From: Tachypleus tridentatus
Lineage: Eukaryota > Arthropoda > Merostomata > Xiphosura > Limulidae
Length of the DNA: 64,000 bases
Assembly (NCBI RefSeq): GCF_004210375.1
Contig: NC_134827.1
Location: forward strand, 104,021,285 to 104,085,284
Direction of reading: 5' to 3'
The translations under genes and the position numbers were made by a program. Below, piece by piece: positions 13,046 through 25,500 of the stretch. Every line of letters begins with the position of its first letter. Position 1 is the first letter of the stretch. Below the pieces are notes generated by a model. That model saw only the letters and a list, made by a program, of their open reading frames with translations, was not told where the DNA came from and did no database searches.

Positions 13046-13924
13046 CATTTTCAGCGATATGACTATTAAACGTTCAATTCCTGCTCTCCATCACCCAGCA
13101 ATGAACAACACTTGATATAACTTGACTCCGGGGGTCAATTCAAGATCCAGATTCTAACAATTAGCTCCGGAAGTAAAAGAATCAGGAAGTATTGATCATT
13201 CTTAGTTTTTATTGTTAGCTTGCCATTGAAAGTCACAAGTGAAAGTGAATAGAAACAGTTAAGAATTTGACTAAGATTTTTTAATCCAACTTCTCAGGGG
13301 GGGGGCTAGTCCCCTCTCAATTTCTGATATCCATTCACTTGCAAATCCTGGGTCCATCTCTAAAGTATTGACGGTTTCAAACATTGATTATATTAATAAT
13401 GGCATCAACATTTGAAACACAAAACTAAAAATATACTTATAACTCCAGGTTCACCAATTCATATGAATTTGTTTAGGGTTAGCCGCCACATTATCGAATT
13501 GAACCGAATTTCATTTTAAATTTACTTTTTATCCGTTGTTGAGAAGATCGCACCAGAGACACGTCAACGTACATTTTTCAATGCAAGTCACGTTAACACC
13601 CACGATATAAACGCCACCTACCGGTGACATCAGCACCGAGAGGGAGATGGACTCGTGTCGAACTCGTAATTCAATTAGCATACTGGAAGAAAGGGGTTTG
13701 TGGTGAACTCACAACGATCTATTCATTTATTAGCATCAATCTTTGCTTTGTATCTACCGAAACCTGCTTAAACCACGAGAATTACTTAACGAATATCTTG
13801 CTTAGAATGGGAGACCGAACAAAGACACGTTGTATAAAGCAATGAAAGTGCTTATGAAAACAAGTGAACCCCGTCTGTCTGCTTGTCTACGTACTGTTAC
13901 ACTTATCTATCTATTGCTCTTCTT
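13046..13924. other. Unassigned sequence
   Basis: Contains a run of nine G near 13,297. A 73-codon ORF at 13,624-13,845 has no recognisable feature. No SINE seen. Confidence 0.5.
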
Positions 13925-14045
13925 GATGGCGAGAAACCCTCTTAAATTAAAATGTCTTACAGAACCGCTGGTATAGGTATCGACACTTTTACTAATAAAG
14001 CAGAGAACAATGTTTCGACTTTCCTAGGTCGTCTTCAGGTTAGCA
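13925..14045. mobile_element. Interspersed repeat P (Penelope-like candidate)
   Basis: Contains gatggcgagaaaccctctt, gctggtataggtatcgacac, cttttactaataaagcag and tgtttcgac...gtcttcagg. The same ordered motifs occur at 48,781-48,925 and partly at 9,083. On the minus strand it shows CTGAAGA...GAAAC, which resembles the hammerhead core found in terminal repeats of Penelope-like elements. I could not identify the stem I pairing, so family and orientation are inferred. Confidence 0.45.
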
Positions 14046-14085
14046 TCTATCTTTCTGTCTGCCTCTTCGTGTCGTAACTGTTTGG

Positions 14086-14351
14086 TTGGGATGGCCAGGT
14101 GATTAGGGCACTCGACTCGTAATCTGAGGGTCGCTGGTTCGAATCTCCGTCACACCAACTGTACTCGTCCTTCCAGCCATTGGAGGCATTATAATGTGAC
14201 GGTCAATCCCACTATTCGTTCATGACAGAGTACCTCAAGAGTTGGCGGTGGGTGGTGATGACTAGCTGCCTTCCCTCTAGTCTTTCACTGCTGAATTAGG
14301 GACGGCTAACGCAGATAGCTTTGCGCGATATTCAAAAACATACAAACAAAT
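14086..14351 (+). mobile_element. SINE family A
   Basis: Head gatggccaggtgattagggc, tctgagggtcgctggttcga (B box), body ggtcaatcccactattcgtt and tgatgactagctgccttccc, tail gctttgcgcgatattcaaaa with acatacaaacaaat. Confidence 0.93.
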
Positions 14352-14677
14352 AAATAAATCATAACTGTTTTCCTTCCTGTGAGCAGTCAACGGTTGGTCT
14401 ACAAGCAAAGGGAATAGTAACCGTAACCAAGGAAAGAACAAGGCTGGAAATAATTGTTGGTTCGGTGATTTGGTTTAACGCAAACCTACACAACATGTTA
14501 AATGCGTGTAGCAAAACATCCTGGTCAGATACTGACGTCAAACTCAAGCTGTCGTAAGTCGTTTGGTTAAAAACGTAAGTGCTTTTAATACATCCGGTAT
14601 AAACTTGTTTCTTTTTTCATTGTTCTACATTTGTTTTAGCATAAAGTAGTTTTTTGTGTGTGTATAGATGATTTGTT
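14352..14677. other. Unassigned sequence
   Basis: Unique sequence. A minus-strand 62-codon ORF lies here without support. Confidence 0.45.
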
Positions 14678-14903
14678 CGGTTTGTTTCAAATTTCGTGCA
14701 AAGCTACACGATGGCTATCTGCGCTAACCGTCTCTCATGTTATAGTGTAAGACTAGAAGGAAAGTAGCTGGTCATCACCACCCACCACCAACACTCGGGC
14801 AACTCTTTCATCAACGGATAGTGGGATTGATCTTCACTTTATAACGCTCCCCACGGATGAAAGGGGAGCATGTTTGGTGTGACGGGGATTCGAACACGCG
14901 AGT
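14678..14903 (-). mobile_element. SINE family A, head truncated
   Basis: Tail and body are present on + (aatttcgtgcaaagctacac, tcatcaccacccaccaccaa, gacggggattcgaacacgcg). The tRNA-like A-box end is missing beyond 14,903. Confidence 0.88.
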
Positions 14904-15089
14904 GTAGAGATAGACATATAAATTTGACGTCAGATTTGCTTACTTTACGTTTTATCTGTCTGCATGCTCGAATAGTAATTCAAAAACCTCTCTCACATGC
15001 ACACACGAGCGCACGCCCACACACGTACAAGATAATTTCAATTTAAATAAACTGCTGAGAGCTGATAAAGTGGTTGTCTGACATTTAAA

Positions 15090-16100
15090 GTCATAATATC
15101 TCTTCAGTTTAATAAACAAATATTCAGATGTGTCGTCATAATACCTCTTCAGTTTAATAAACAAATATTCAGATGTGTCGTCATAATACCTCTTCAGTTT
15201 AATAAACAAATATTCAGATGTGTCGTCATAATACCTCTTCAGTTTAATAAACAAATCTTCAGTTTAATAAACAAATTTTCAGATGTGTCGTCATAATACC
15301 TCTTCAGTTTAATAAACAAATATTCAGATGTGTCGTCATAATACCTCTTCAGTTTAATAAACAAATATTCAGATGTGTCGTCATAATACCTCTTCAGTTT
15401 AATAAACAAATTTTCAGATGTGTCGTCATAATACCTCTTCAGTTTAATAAACAAATTTTCAAATGTGTCGTCATAATACCTCTTCAGTTTAATAAACAAA
15501 TTTTCAGATGTGTCGTCATAATACCTCTTCAGTTTAATAAACAAATTTTCAAATGTGTCGTCATAATACCTCTTCAGTTTAATAAACAAATTTTCAGATG
15601 TGTCGTCATAATACCTCTTCAGTTTAATAAACAAATATTCAGATGTGTCGTCATAATACCTCTTCAGTTTAATAAACAAATTTTCAGATGTGTCGTCACA
15701 ATACCTCTTCAGTTTAATAAACAAATTTTCAGATGTGTCGTCATAATACCTCCTCAGTTTAATAAACAAATTTTCAGACGTGTCGTCACAATACCTCTTC
15801 AGTTTAATAAACAAATTTTCAGATGTGTCGTCATAATACCTCTTCAGTTTAATAAACAAATTTCCAAACGTGTCGTCATAATACCTCTTCAGTTTAATAA
15901 ACAAATTTTCAGATGTGTCGTCACAATACCTCTTCAGTTTAATAAACAAATTTTCAGACGTGTCGTCATAATACCTCTTCAGTTTAATAAACAAATTTTC
16001 AGATGTGTCGTCATAATACCTCTTCAGTTTAATAAACAAATTTTCAGATATGTCGTCACAATACCTCTTCAGTTTAATAAACAAATTTCCAGATATGTCG
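15090..16100. repeat. 45-bp minisatellite, about 22 copies
   Basis: Unit: acctcttcagtttaataaac, aaattttcagatgtgtcg, tcataat. Exact 45-bp spacing (15121, 15166, 15211...). Variants are attttc/atattc, gatgtg/gacgtg and tcataa/tcacaa. One truncated copy sits at 15,241-15,265. A multiple-of-three unit gives a minus-strand FIKLKRYYDDTSENL frame, judged non-coding. Confidence 0.96.
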
Positions 16101-16349
16101 GCGATGTGTTTATGCGTGAAACTATATTTCTAATGCTTTTGTTTTGTTTTGGAAGTCTGTTTCTTGCCGCCTCTTGCGCAATTCGGAAAATTCAAGCGTA
16201 AAAACCCAAAGGAGAAAGAGTTATAATTAAGACTATCTGTTTTGGACACAGAAAACAAAATATGTTTCTTTTTTCCACATCTGGTTTGGACATATTAAAG
16301 GGTTTAGGTTTTGTTTTTGTTAAAGCTCTTGTGTTTTTTTGTATCTAAT

Positions 16350-16462
16350 TAACTATTCACAAAACTACAAGTGGGTTATCTGGGCTGTGCCCACTTTGAA
16401 TATCGAAACTAGATTTTTAGCGTACTGAGTCTGCAAACGTTCTGCTTTGTCACTGGTGATAT
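16350..16462 (-). mobile_element. SINE family B, degenerate
   Basis: On +: aagtgggttatctgggctgt, atatcgaaactagattttta, then gagtctgcaaacgttctg, matching the reverse complement of the B body and head. Confidence 0.55.
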
Positions 16463-17703
16463 TTTCAAACGCAAAACTAAACCATGAGTTCTATGCTTTT
16501 TGCCACCTGTATGTACAGACCCCAACTTTTAACGTTAGAATCCATCAAGGTACCAATCTGGAAGGGGGGGGGTTAAAATTGCTCATAATGTTATCTGAGC
16601 GATAAAATTTGTATGTGAAAGTCGAGTGACGTAACCAACAAAATTCTATATAGCAGATATTTCTTTTGTTAATTTTTTGAGGGGGGGGACATTTTAAAAC
16701 CCTTGAAATTTAAGTAAAAGTGGAATCAGACGGATGTTGAACATTACAAAGTAAAGTGAATCAAAACAAAATACTATATAATAAGATACATCCTGCAGTT
16801 TGAGATGTTTTTAAAGCAGTTATTTCGCGTATTTTACACATTTACGAATTTAAAAATAATTAATTTGCTTTAAAATTATATTTTTCTTTAAACGGGAAAC
16901 ACCGCTTCTGAGTTTACATTTATGGTGAAAATAAGTCTTTGGACGAACTTGTATTACTTGGATTTAATGGTTTAAATATTTCAGTCATCGTGAAAGATGT
17001 AACGTCATGCAAGATCAGCGCCATCTGCTGACCACTTAAAGAATCGCTGAAGAAATGTTCACTGGTTCTGCCCCTTTCCTGAAGATATGTGACATAACGC
17101 AACATTGGTTCACGATTATATACAGTCTTTAGGAGTTTGTGACATAGATAGAGATGGATGCTGTGAAATAAATAATTAAAAAAAGCACATCGTTAAACAA
17201 AATCGTCCCTCTTATGTATTCATCAACGTAACATTAGTTATAATATTGAAACATAGCTACGAAAAGACAGAATACAGAGAAGATCAGGCATTGCTGGTGA
17301 CCTCTAGTGGCGAAAACCTTTTCAAGGAAAAAAAATCGAAAGATAAAGACTGCAAAATAAATTGTCGAAGAGAAATAAAACATAAACAATTATCAGTGAG
17401 TGCACATATTATAAATACTAAAGAAAGCACATACAGATGAATACATGGAACAGGTTGCACCCAAATCTATCAATTCAGTTTATTTGGCTGTTTTTCACCT
17501 TCTTACAAATAGAATTACAAACATCAAGACATTCAGACTGGCAATTAGTAGAAACTAGAAACTCATATGTAGGTTGACAAATCTAGTTTTTCAGGTGGGA
17601 TAAACACATGCACGCACCTTAACATGCCCATATATCTATATAAATCTTTTCTATCGCTTGTTTTTTTTAACGTGCATATTTTTCATTGTTTTCCTATTGC
17701 TCA
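16463..17703. other. Unassigned sequence with G tracts
   Basis: G tracts at about 16,563-16,571 and 16,681-16,688. No gene recognised. Short ORFs at 16,920-17,105 (-) and 17,246-17,440 (+) have no domain or splice support. Confidence 0.5.
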
Positions 17704-17825
17704 GTCCCCAACTAGTACAGCGGCAAGTCTACGGATTTACAACCCTAAAATCAGGGGTTCGTATTCCCCTCGGTTGGCTCAGCAGATAGCCTGATGTGGC
17801 TTTGCCATAAGAAAAACTCACACCC
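17704..17825 (+). mobile_element. SINE family C
   Basis: Head actagtacagcggcaagtct, acggatttacaaccct, B box aggggttcgtattcccct, body ggctcagcagatagcctgat, tail gtggctttgccataagaaaa. Confidence 0.88.
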
Positions 17826-18530
17826 TATTGCTCAGAAAGTAATTCTTTCTCTCGCGTTAAAATCTTTGTTGTTTAACTTATATTATAATTTCTATATATT
17901 TTCTTTATTTTACGAGTCTTAGAATAGTGGCTTATTCTAATGTTCGTGGTTTTTTTTTTATGTGGTCAATTTTTCGGTTTATTTCTGACATGATTGTAAG
18001 GCGAGAAATCAAACCGTTGAATTAAACTGCCTAATGAGTGTCACGTGATGTGATCACTCAACTCGTTGGCGGCGGGAGAGATATCTAAATCACGGCATTG
18101 CGTGTCCCCAAAACCGCCGACAAACACAAAGCTTTTCAGAACAGACTGGAAATTACTCCACTGAATTTGATATTAAACGTAAAATTACCTAAATGTTGCA
18201 TTTCAATAAGGCCCAAAACCATTACATAATTCAGTGACAAGCCGGAGTAGATTATTCGTAGTGGATGCGTTCGTTTTTCTGAACGAAAATTAATGGTTGA
18301 GGCGTGTGTGACTTGATGTTGTATTGAACGGTGACGGTAGGGTAGTCGTAAAAGCAAAAGTAACATTTTGACGTGTGATTGGTGAAAACTAACGAAATTC
18401 AACAAGCACAGAACTTCAAGGTTTATATATATATATATATATATGTATATAGAAACTGTGACAAATGGTTTCCTTCAAAACAAGTCGCTTTTACAAACAG
18501 CGTTGGTTTAGTGTTAACTTAGTAAGATAT
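17826..18530. other. Unassigned sequence with a (TA)n run
   Basis: Contains a short tatata microsatellite at about 18,425-18,446. An 89-codon minus ORF (18,136-18,405) has no recognisable feature. Confidence 0.5.
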
Positions 18531-18807
18531 TCTTTCTTTTGAATTTCGCGTAAAGCTACTCGAGGGCTATCTGCGCTAGCCGTCCCTAATTTAGCAGTGT
18601 AAGACTAGAGGGAAGGCAGCTAGTCATCACTACTACCCACCGCCAACTCTTGGGCTACTCTTTTACTAACGAACAGTGGGATTGACCGTCACATTATAAC
18701 GCCCCCACGGCTGAAAGAGCGAGTATGTTTGGCGCGAGGGGGGATGCGAACCCGCGACCTTCAGATTACGAGTCGCACGCCTTAACACGCTTGGCCATGC
18801 CGGGCCA
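18531..18807 (-). mobile_element. SINE family A, full length
   Basis: On +: gaatttcgcgtaaagctact to cttggccatgccgggcc, with full body and head. The anticodon-arm region has the gttaaggcg variant. Flanks gtaagatattc / gtaatatttc may be a decayed target duplication. Confidence 0.94.
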
Positions 18808-19485
18808 GTAATATTTCTGGTCTATGAATCTGAGGCCTTACGAAAAGAGCAAGAACCAAATCTTATAATGTTCAATCAGACGAGAATAATCCAAGATCTG
18901 ACGATAGGTGTTGCTAACCAGTCACTTTTCATTTTAGACTATAACTTTAAAATTAGGGCCAGTTTTTCGAAAATAGCTCTTGTATAGCTTCGTGCAAAAT
19001 TTTGAAACAAACAATTGTCTTATCGAAGAACAAAAGATATTTATGTCTTCTAAAATACAGATATTTATTGGATACTCAGATGATTGTAGGAAGAGAATAT
19101 CTGCAGGTAAAATTTACTTCTTTTAAAGTACATATACATTACTACCCGCTTTTTTCGAACGCGGTACTATGACACTTTGGCTTTTTAATTACGAAAACAA
19201 ACGAGGAGACATCCAAGGATGCCACCAACATCTTCCTGGTGAAGTAACTGTGGTTTTAGAGGCAAAAAAACTGAGGAATTGCACTTTACATTTTGTGGGC
19301 ACACATACTGTATTTAGAAAAAAGAACCAGCTCTAACAGTAATTATTATCCGTTTCACAGGAGGCCAAGGTGCATTTTAGGTAGTTTCGATCCCATCAAT
19401 GAAGAAAGTGCTGTTATGCAATTTCACTTTCAAATTCTAGAAAAGCCTAAATATTTTATATTCAAGAATATCAACCGTAAAAAAA
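18808..19485. other. Unassigned sequence
   Basis: Unique AT-rich sequence. No gene or repeat family recognised. Confidence 0.45.
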
Positions 19486-19688
19486 GGGACCGGTATGGTC
19501 AGGTGGTTAAGGCGTTCGGATGTTATAATGTGAGAGTAAATCCCACTATTCGTTGGTAAAAGAGCAGCCCAAGAGTTGGAGATGGGTGGTGGTGACTAGC
19601 TGCCTTCCCTCTAGTCCTACACTGCTAAATTAGGGACGGCTAGCACTCGAGTAGCTTTGCGCGAAATTCAAAAACAAACCAAACAAAA
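19486..19688 (+). mobile_element. SINE family A with internal deletion
   Basis: Head ggtatggtcaggtggttaag then gcgttcgga fused directly to tgttataatgtgag, so about 75 bp including the B box are missing. Body and tail then run normally to caaaaacaaaccaaac. Confidence 0.9.
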
Positions 19689-20441
19689 AAAACGTGAAAA
19701 AAGGGGATTTTTAGCTCCTAAAATAAGATTATTTTGTCGTTAGATGGCAGCACCAATAACAACATTAAACCTAATACAGAAAGATTTGTCATTAAAATAT
19801 TTTATACAGTTATAAAGTTTATAATAAAATATTTTTTAACAAATTGGTAGAAGTTGCAATTTTTCATTTATTCTTTGGGATTAAAAGTTATTAGATAATT
19901 ATAATAACAAGTAACTACAAATCATTGAACATCATTAGTGACTTTGGATAGTGGTAAGCTGAATGTATAACTTTTAACCTGAACGTCAAACTATACTTGA
20001 CGATACGTGGATTAAAAGGTCAGGTTAGAAGCCTTTAGGATTCTGGCGTGACCATTCCTAATCTTGAACTGCTGGCCAGAAGGCGAAGTACAAATCAATA
20101 GCGTCTGCCAATATAGGATTGAATGTTACGTTTACAAAGAAGTCAATCGTGGTTGACGTGTTACACTATGGATTTGTCGCGTCCATTATTTTCGTCTCGT
20201 CGCAAAAAATAAATAAATCACTTTATCTGGTTCGGGAAAATGGGTGCATTATGAAATACTAACATTCAAATCCCAGTGTTTGTTAAGATAAGAGTACCAC
20301 AAGGAATGGTGGGCATGATGAATAACTACCTTCTTTTGTTGTTGTTTTTTTCAATCAAACCCGCATGAAAAAATTAAGATAATACCGACAACCGTTAAAC
20401 AAGTTAACGATCCAATCGAATACGGAAAGTATGGAATGAAT
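19689..20441. other. Unassigned sequence
   Basis: Unique AT-rich sequence. No gene recognised. Confidence 0.45.
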
Positions 20442-20735
20442 TTAATTCGTGGGTCCGTCATGGCCAAGCGTGTTAAGGCGTTCGACTCGTAATCCGAGGG
20501 TCGCGGGTTCGAATCCTAGTCGCACTAAACATGCTCGCCCTCCCAACCGTGGGGACGTTATAATGTGACGGTCAATCCCACTATTCGTTGGTAAAAGAGT
20601 AGCCCAAGAGTTGAAGTGGCGGTGGGTGGTGATGACTAGCTGCCTTCCCTCTAGTCTTACACTGCTAAATTAGGGACGGCTAGCGCAGATAGCCCTCGAG
20701 TAGCTTTGCGCAAAATTAAAAAAAAAATTAATTCG
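20442..20735 (+). mobile_element. SINE family A flanked by an 8-bp target duplication
   Basis: Element 20,450-20,727 with head catggccaagcgtgttaagg, B box gggttcgaatcc, complete body and a poly-A-like tail. It is bounded by ttaattcg at 20,442-20,449 and again at 20,728-20,735, which is a clean target-site duplication and supports relatively recent retroposition. Confidence 0.95.
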
Positions 20736-22056
20736 CATACTCACGGCTTAGAGAATGAAGGATAAAATTACATTAACAACACAACATTTTTATTTTTCAA
20801 AGCTAAAATGCTTTATAAGTGGAGTACTTCAAAACTTTTATTAAAATATAAGACAGTTTTAATTTGACAGGCCGTTTACTATGACATAGAAATTATTTTG
20901 TGATTTTTTTTAACATATACGATATAATTACTAAAAGCTTCAAAAGTATTTACATTACCAGTTATTACTCATATATTACTTTCGATTGCTAACAAAAGAG
21001 GGAGCTTTAGTTTTTAATAAAATAACACAAACGATAATTTTAAAAATAATCAGTTTTAAGAATATAAACCACTTAGGTGTTCTATGTTACAGACTTTAGT
21101 AAAAATATAACAATTATATAAAAAAAGTCAAACATGCAACTCTGGTAATGAAATAATGTCATATTAAAAACAAGGGTAACAACAAATGTGAGATATGGAT
21201 AACAGAGACGTCACAGAAATATGAAAATGAAGCTGAAACGTAAACAGAACCGCTGGATTGAAAAGAAAAAGCTCGTATTTGTTACTACTACAGCGACGTC
21301 CATGAGAAACAAAGGTGAATCTTTAATGTAGGTACAGCAATATGGCTGTAAACACAGATGAAACACGAGTTTCTGCTATGAACATTGTTAAGTTCCACAA
21401 AAAAGGAAACATTTTATTTAACTATATTAAAAAAACGAGATACGTTAACCTCCCTCTTTATAAAATAAACTATTTACGATTCGGAACAAAACATTATGAC
21501 ACTTTTATTATTTTACTTCGTTTAGTGTTGCATAATAATAGTAGTAAATATCAGCGTATTTACCACCGATTTAAAATCCGGAGTTTTTAATCCAATGCAA
21601 GTATTTCGTGGTGCAGAATACCCAACAGTAGCAAATGAAGGTTTTTCCCAAGCCACTGCTTCTAACTGCTAAGTCTGAACAACCGGACAAACTGCTTTCA
21701 ACTTATCGTGTTGATCGTTGAGGAAGGACACCCAGTCCATGGCACGTGATCCACGATTATGCAGAAAAGAGTTGATGGAAATTCCGCCTGTTATAAAGTA
21801 AGTTTCCCATCTCTCTTTTTATATATAAGTTTAGTTCCTGCACGTATAATTTATGAGAAATCTAACAAGCGTAATTTTACGAGAATAAAAAAAAAATCAC
21901 ATATTAGCTCACATTTCATGAAAAAAAAGATATATATATAGATATAAAAACATGCTTCTGTCGCACTTGTGTGGTCGTTTGCACGCTAGAATTTCTACAG
22001 CCGACTGCTTACGAAAGTAAAACCACCATCTTCTATTCTCCTGAGCTTAGTAAAAG
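20736..22056. other. Unassigned sequence upstream of SPH1
   Basis: AT-rich with short ORFs (21,342-21,590; 21,759-21,941) that lack features. Regulatory DNA or an upstream non-coding exon of SPH1 could lie here. Confidence 0.4.
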
Positions 22057-22090
22057 GTTATATATTTGTTCAGAGTCCTCATCACAATAT
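22057..22090 (+). promoter_or_regulatory. Candidate TATA box and start region of SPH1
   Basis: ggttatatat at 22,056-22,065, with a pyrimidine-rich tcctcatcaca about 20-30 bp downstream. It lies 280 bp before the start codon. The 9-mer ggttatata also lies upstream of SPH2 (48,081). The first coding exon is preceded by an acceptor-like tctttaacag, so a short 5' non-coding exon is likely (possible donor caggtaaaa at about 22,246). Sequence context only. Confidence 0.3.
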
Positions 22091-22337
22091 CAACGGCTGA
22101 CACTTGATAGTCGCATTGACGAACTAAGGGAAGCAGGCGTATGATATTTAGGTGCTAATTATGTCTTTTGTTTTACGTTCTCGTATAAAAGTGATATGTT
22201 AGATTAAAATCATTAATTAATTATTTAGCTGAATGATGACATTGTCAGGTAAAAGATGGAACTAAAAATTAAATGTGATGATATATAAATAATTTTGTAA
22301 CCTATTATTAACGACTCTCAATCTTTAACAGTACAAA

Positions 22338-22574
22338 ATGAACCTACAGGAAGTATTTCTGGCTTTGCTTCTTGGAACAGCCTTATCTTATCCCCAAGAA
22401 GACCACGGATTAGATTGGAGCAGTTTGAGGAACCTTGGTTTTGGACTGTTCCATGGGCCAACTTACGACAAATCAGAGGAATATAAGCCCCGTTCCGTCT
22501 CCGATGGGTGCCGCTGCGTCCCTCCTGGCCAGTGTGAAGAGAGTGACCATACGCCCCTGACAGCAGCCCATGTA
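22338..22574 (+). CDS. SPH1 coding exon 1
   Basis: 79 codons: signal peptide, acidic linker and first half of the clip domain (CRCVPPGQC). Donor GTAAGT at 22,575, phase 0. Confidence 0.88.
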
Positions 22575-25500
22575 GTAAGTAAAGAGATTATCATACTAGC
22601 CTACCTTTTCCTCTCCCTTCCACAGTGGGTCAGTCAGAGGGCTTATAACACTAAAAACCTGATTACGATACCCTTAGTGGGAAATGCTTTCCACGAATCA
22701 CAGAAAATATTCAATTTATTTGTTAATCATAAGCAAATCACAGTATATCTCAACTGTGTAAACCCATGAAGAAATATCACAAACATAGCAGATATAGTGC
22801 TAAAAAAAACCGAAAAGAGATTGTATTTTTTTGTCTCTTTAATGACGAAGGAACTTAAGAGGTGTTTTGTTACCAACTGTGAATTTTGTTGTTCTGTTAA
22901 TAAGTAAGTTTTCATCATAAAACCAATACATTAAAGTTGATATTTCACTTTAGTAATGCTTTTAGTATCTCTATTTTATCTTTAAGGCAAGTGGTCACCA
23001 ATAAATGTTTCATTACGGTCATCTAATAATTTGTCAATCTTTCAGGAATCTGAAAAAGATCCAGTAAATTCAAACAGATGTGGTCCGTATTTACATCTTT
23101 GCTGTCCTTCGTCTGGAAGAAAAACCAACAACCAGCCCTCTAAGCACCAATGTGGCACCAAGACCTCCAGTGACATCAAACAACGCATTCTGCCCTCCTC
23201 CAGAAAGCTTGGTCAAGCCGATTTTGGTGAATGGCCTTGGCAGGTAAGGTCAACTGAACTGGAACTTGTAGTTAAATCAAATTAAATGTAAAGGGCTATT
23301 ACGTACGTTCAGTTCAGGGAAAAGGATTTTGTTTGTTTGTTTGTTTGTTCGCTTTCTCCAAAACTTGACTCCAGAATAAAACGACTTCATCTGCACTCCA
23401 TCGTTTTTTAATTCAGAAATTAGTACAAGGTTTCTAGTTTGTTTTGTATTTCGCGCAAAGCTACTCGAGGGCTAACCCTGCAGTGATATACAAGCAGCTA
23501 TTCAACACTAACCACCGCTAACTTTTGTGTTACTATTTCACTGAAGGCTAATAGGAATGATTGCAACATTATAACGCTTCCACGGCTGTAAAGAGAGGAT
23601 ATTCGGTGAATGGATTCAAACCAGAAAATCCTTCGCTGGTACATCGGTAAGCCTACGGATTTACAACGCTAAAATCGGGGTTCGAATTTTCTCCTCTCGG
23701 TGGATTCAACAGATCTCCCGATGTGGTTTTGATATAAGAAAATACACACACACACACAAAAGATTTCTGGTTATGTGTATAATCCGTGAATGAACTTGGT
23801 TTGTAGCTATTTTATACGAAAGACAAGATGTCCAAAATTCTTTTAGGCATTAGAATTTCTTGGTAATTTACATTCTGAAAGGCCCGACATGGCCAGGTGG
23901 TTAAGGCACTCGACTCGCAATCTGAGGGTCTCGGGTTCGGATCCCCATTACACTAAACATGCTTGCCCTTTCAACCGTGGGGCCGTTATAATATGACGGT
24001 CAATCCCACTATTTGTTAGTAAAAGAGTAGCCCAAGAGCTGGCGGTGGGTGGTAATGACTAGCTGCCTTCCTTCTAGTCTTACACTGCAAAATTAGGAAC
24101 AGCTGTTGCAGATAACCCTCGTGTAGCTTTGCGCGAAATTCATAAACAAACAAAATCTTTATACTATAATTTTCACGTCACTTCAACGTGGACTCTTCTC
24201 ACTTAAAGTTCCAATATCAAAATGTGAACATTATATACAGTAAGTGAGATTTCATCACAAAGGAATTTTACACAATAACGTTCTCTTTTCTTTTCTTAGG
24301 CAGTGGTTCTGAAATTCGAAGGAAATGTAAACATCTTTCAGTGTGGAGGTACTTTAATAGACAAATTCCACGTGCTTACCATCGCCCATTGTGTTCACGA
24401 GTACGCGTAAGTACTCTTTATAAATTTGAAGGAAAAGTCTACTTGTAACATATCGGTAATAATAGATACACTAATCGTTATATTATTACAATATAGATAA
24501 TTAGGCTTTGTTGGGTAAAAATAAACTCAATGAGATAGGAACCATTTTTCTTACGCTTGAAACAGTTTGCTAATTTAAAATATAAATATATACGATCAGC
24601 TGCGGAGTTAGAATGACCTCTTATGATTAACAGAGGCCCCAGTGTATTCAAAGTTACTTCTATAGCTATACGAATTGGGTCTGTACCCGAAAACAGAACT
24701 GCTAGGACACTCGCCCGTGGTACTTCTAGTTTGTGATAGATGTTTGAAACATGGCGATCTGGGGATCTCTGGATGGAGATCAGAAACACGAAATCTAATC
24801 GGGTTTAGAAACCTGTCAACCTACTCTTAAGTCTCCATCATGCTTTGGCGTGATTTAGCTACCATTTGTAACGTGTAGCCTATGCCATGTAGATAAAGAC
24901 ACAACAAGGACCACCCTGAGTTCGCGTGCAATTAAATTACCGTTAGCTCCATAACTTGGAGTTTGTGAACGGAGAAAACAATTCACAAACGAACAAAGTG
25001 AATTAACACTGAATTATTCCTGGAAAACGACTTAGCACTAATTGAGTACTTTTCATCGGGTCATCTTGAACTAGTCCTAACACAGCAGACTATTTTGGAT
25101 TAATCCCATCAAGAGAGAATTTTAAACTAGTCCTAGCAAAATTTATTATTCTGCTCTAATACTACGAAGGCAGATTTTTTTTAACTAGCCCTTCCAACTC
25201 TGACACTTCTCGACTAATCATATCAAACTGGTTTCTCTGTACTAGTCCTACCAAGGTATAAATATAATATTGTTACATACATTAATTGTTCTTGTGAAGT
25301 AGGTTTAATATTGTTGATTTCCGAAGTTTAAAAGTTATGCTTTTTTGATTATTGGTTTGTGTTTCACACGATGAATTCAAGTTCGATATTTTATATTCTA
25401 CCATGTGTATTGGTATCTAGTTAATTTTGTACTTACGATTACCATATTTTGTCATAATCTAGTTTTTTCAGTTTTCTCTCCATATAAACATACTTACATA

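Noticed and set aside
13624..13845. 73-codon ORF as a possible gene
   Set aside because: No domain, signal peptide, splice sites or repeat-free support; length is within chance expectation.
14952..16084. Minus-strand 281-codon ORF repeating FIKLKRYYDDTSEN
   Set aside because: Artefact of the 45-bp minisatellite.
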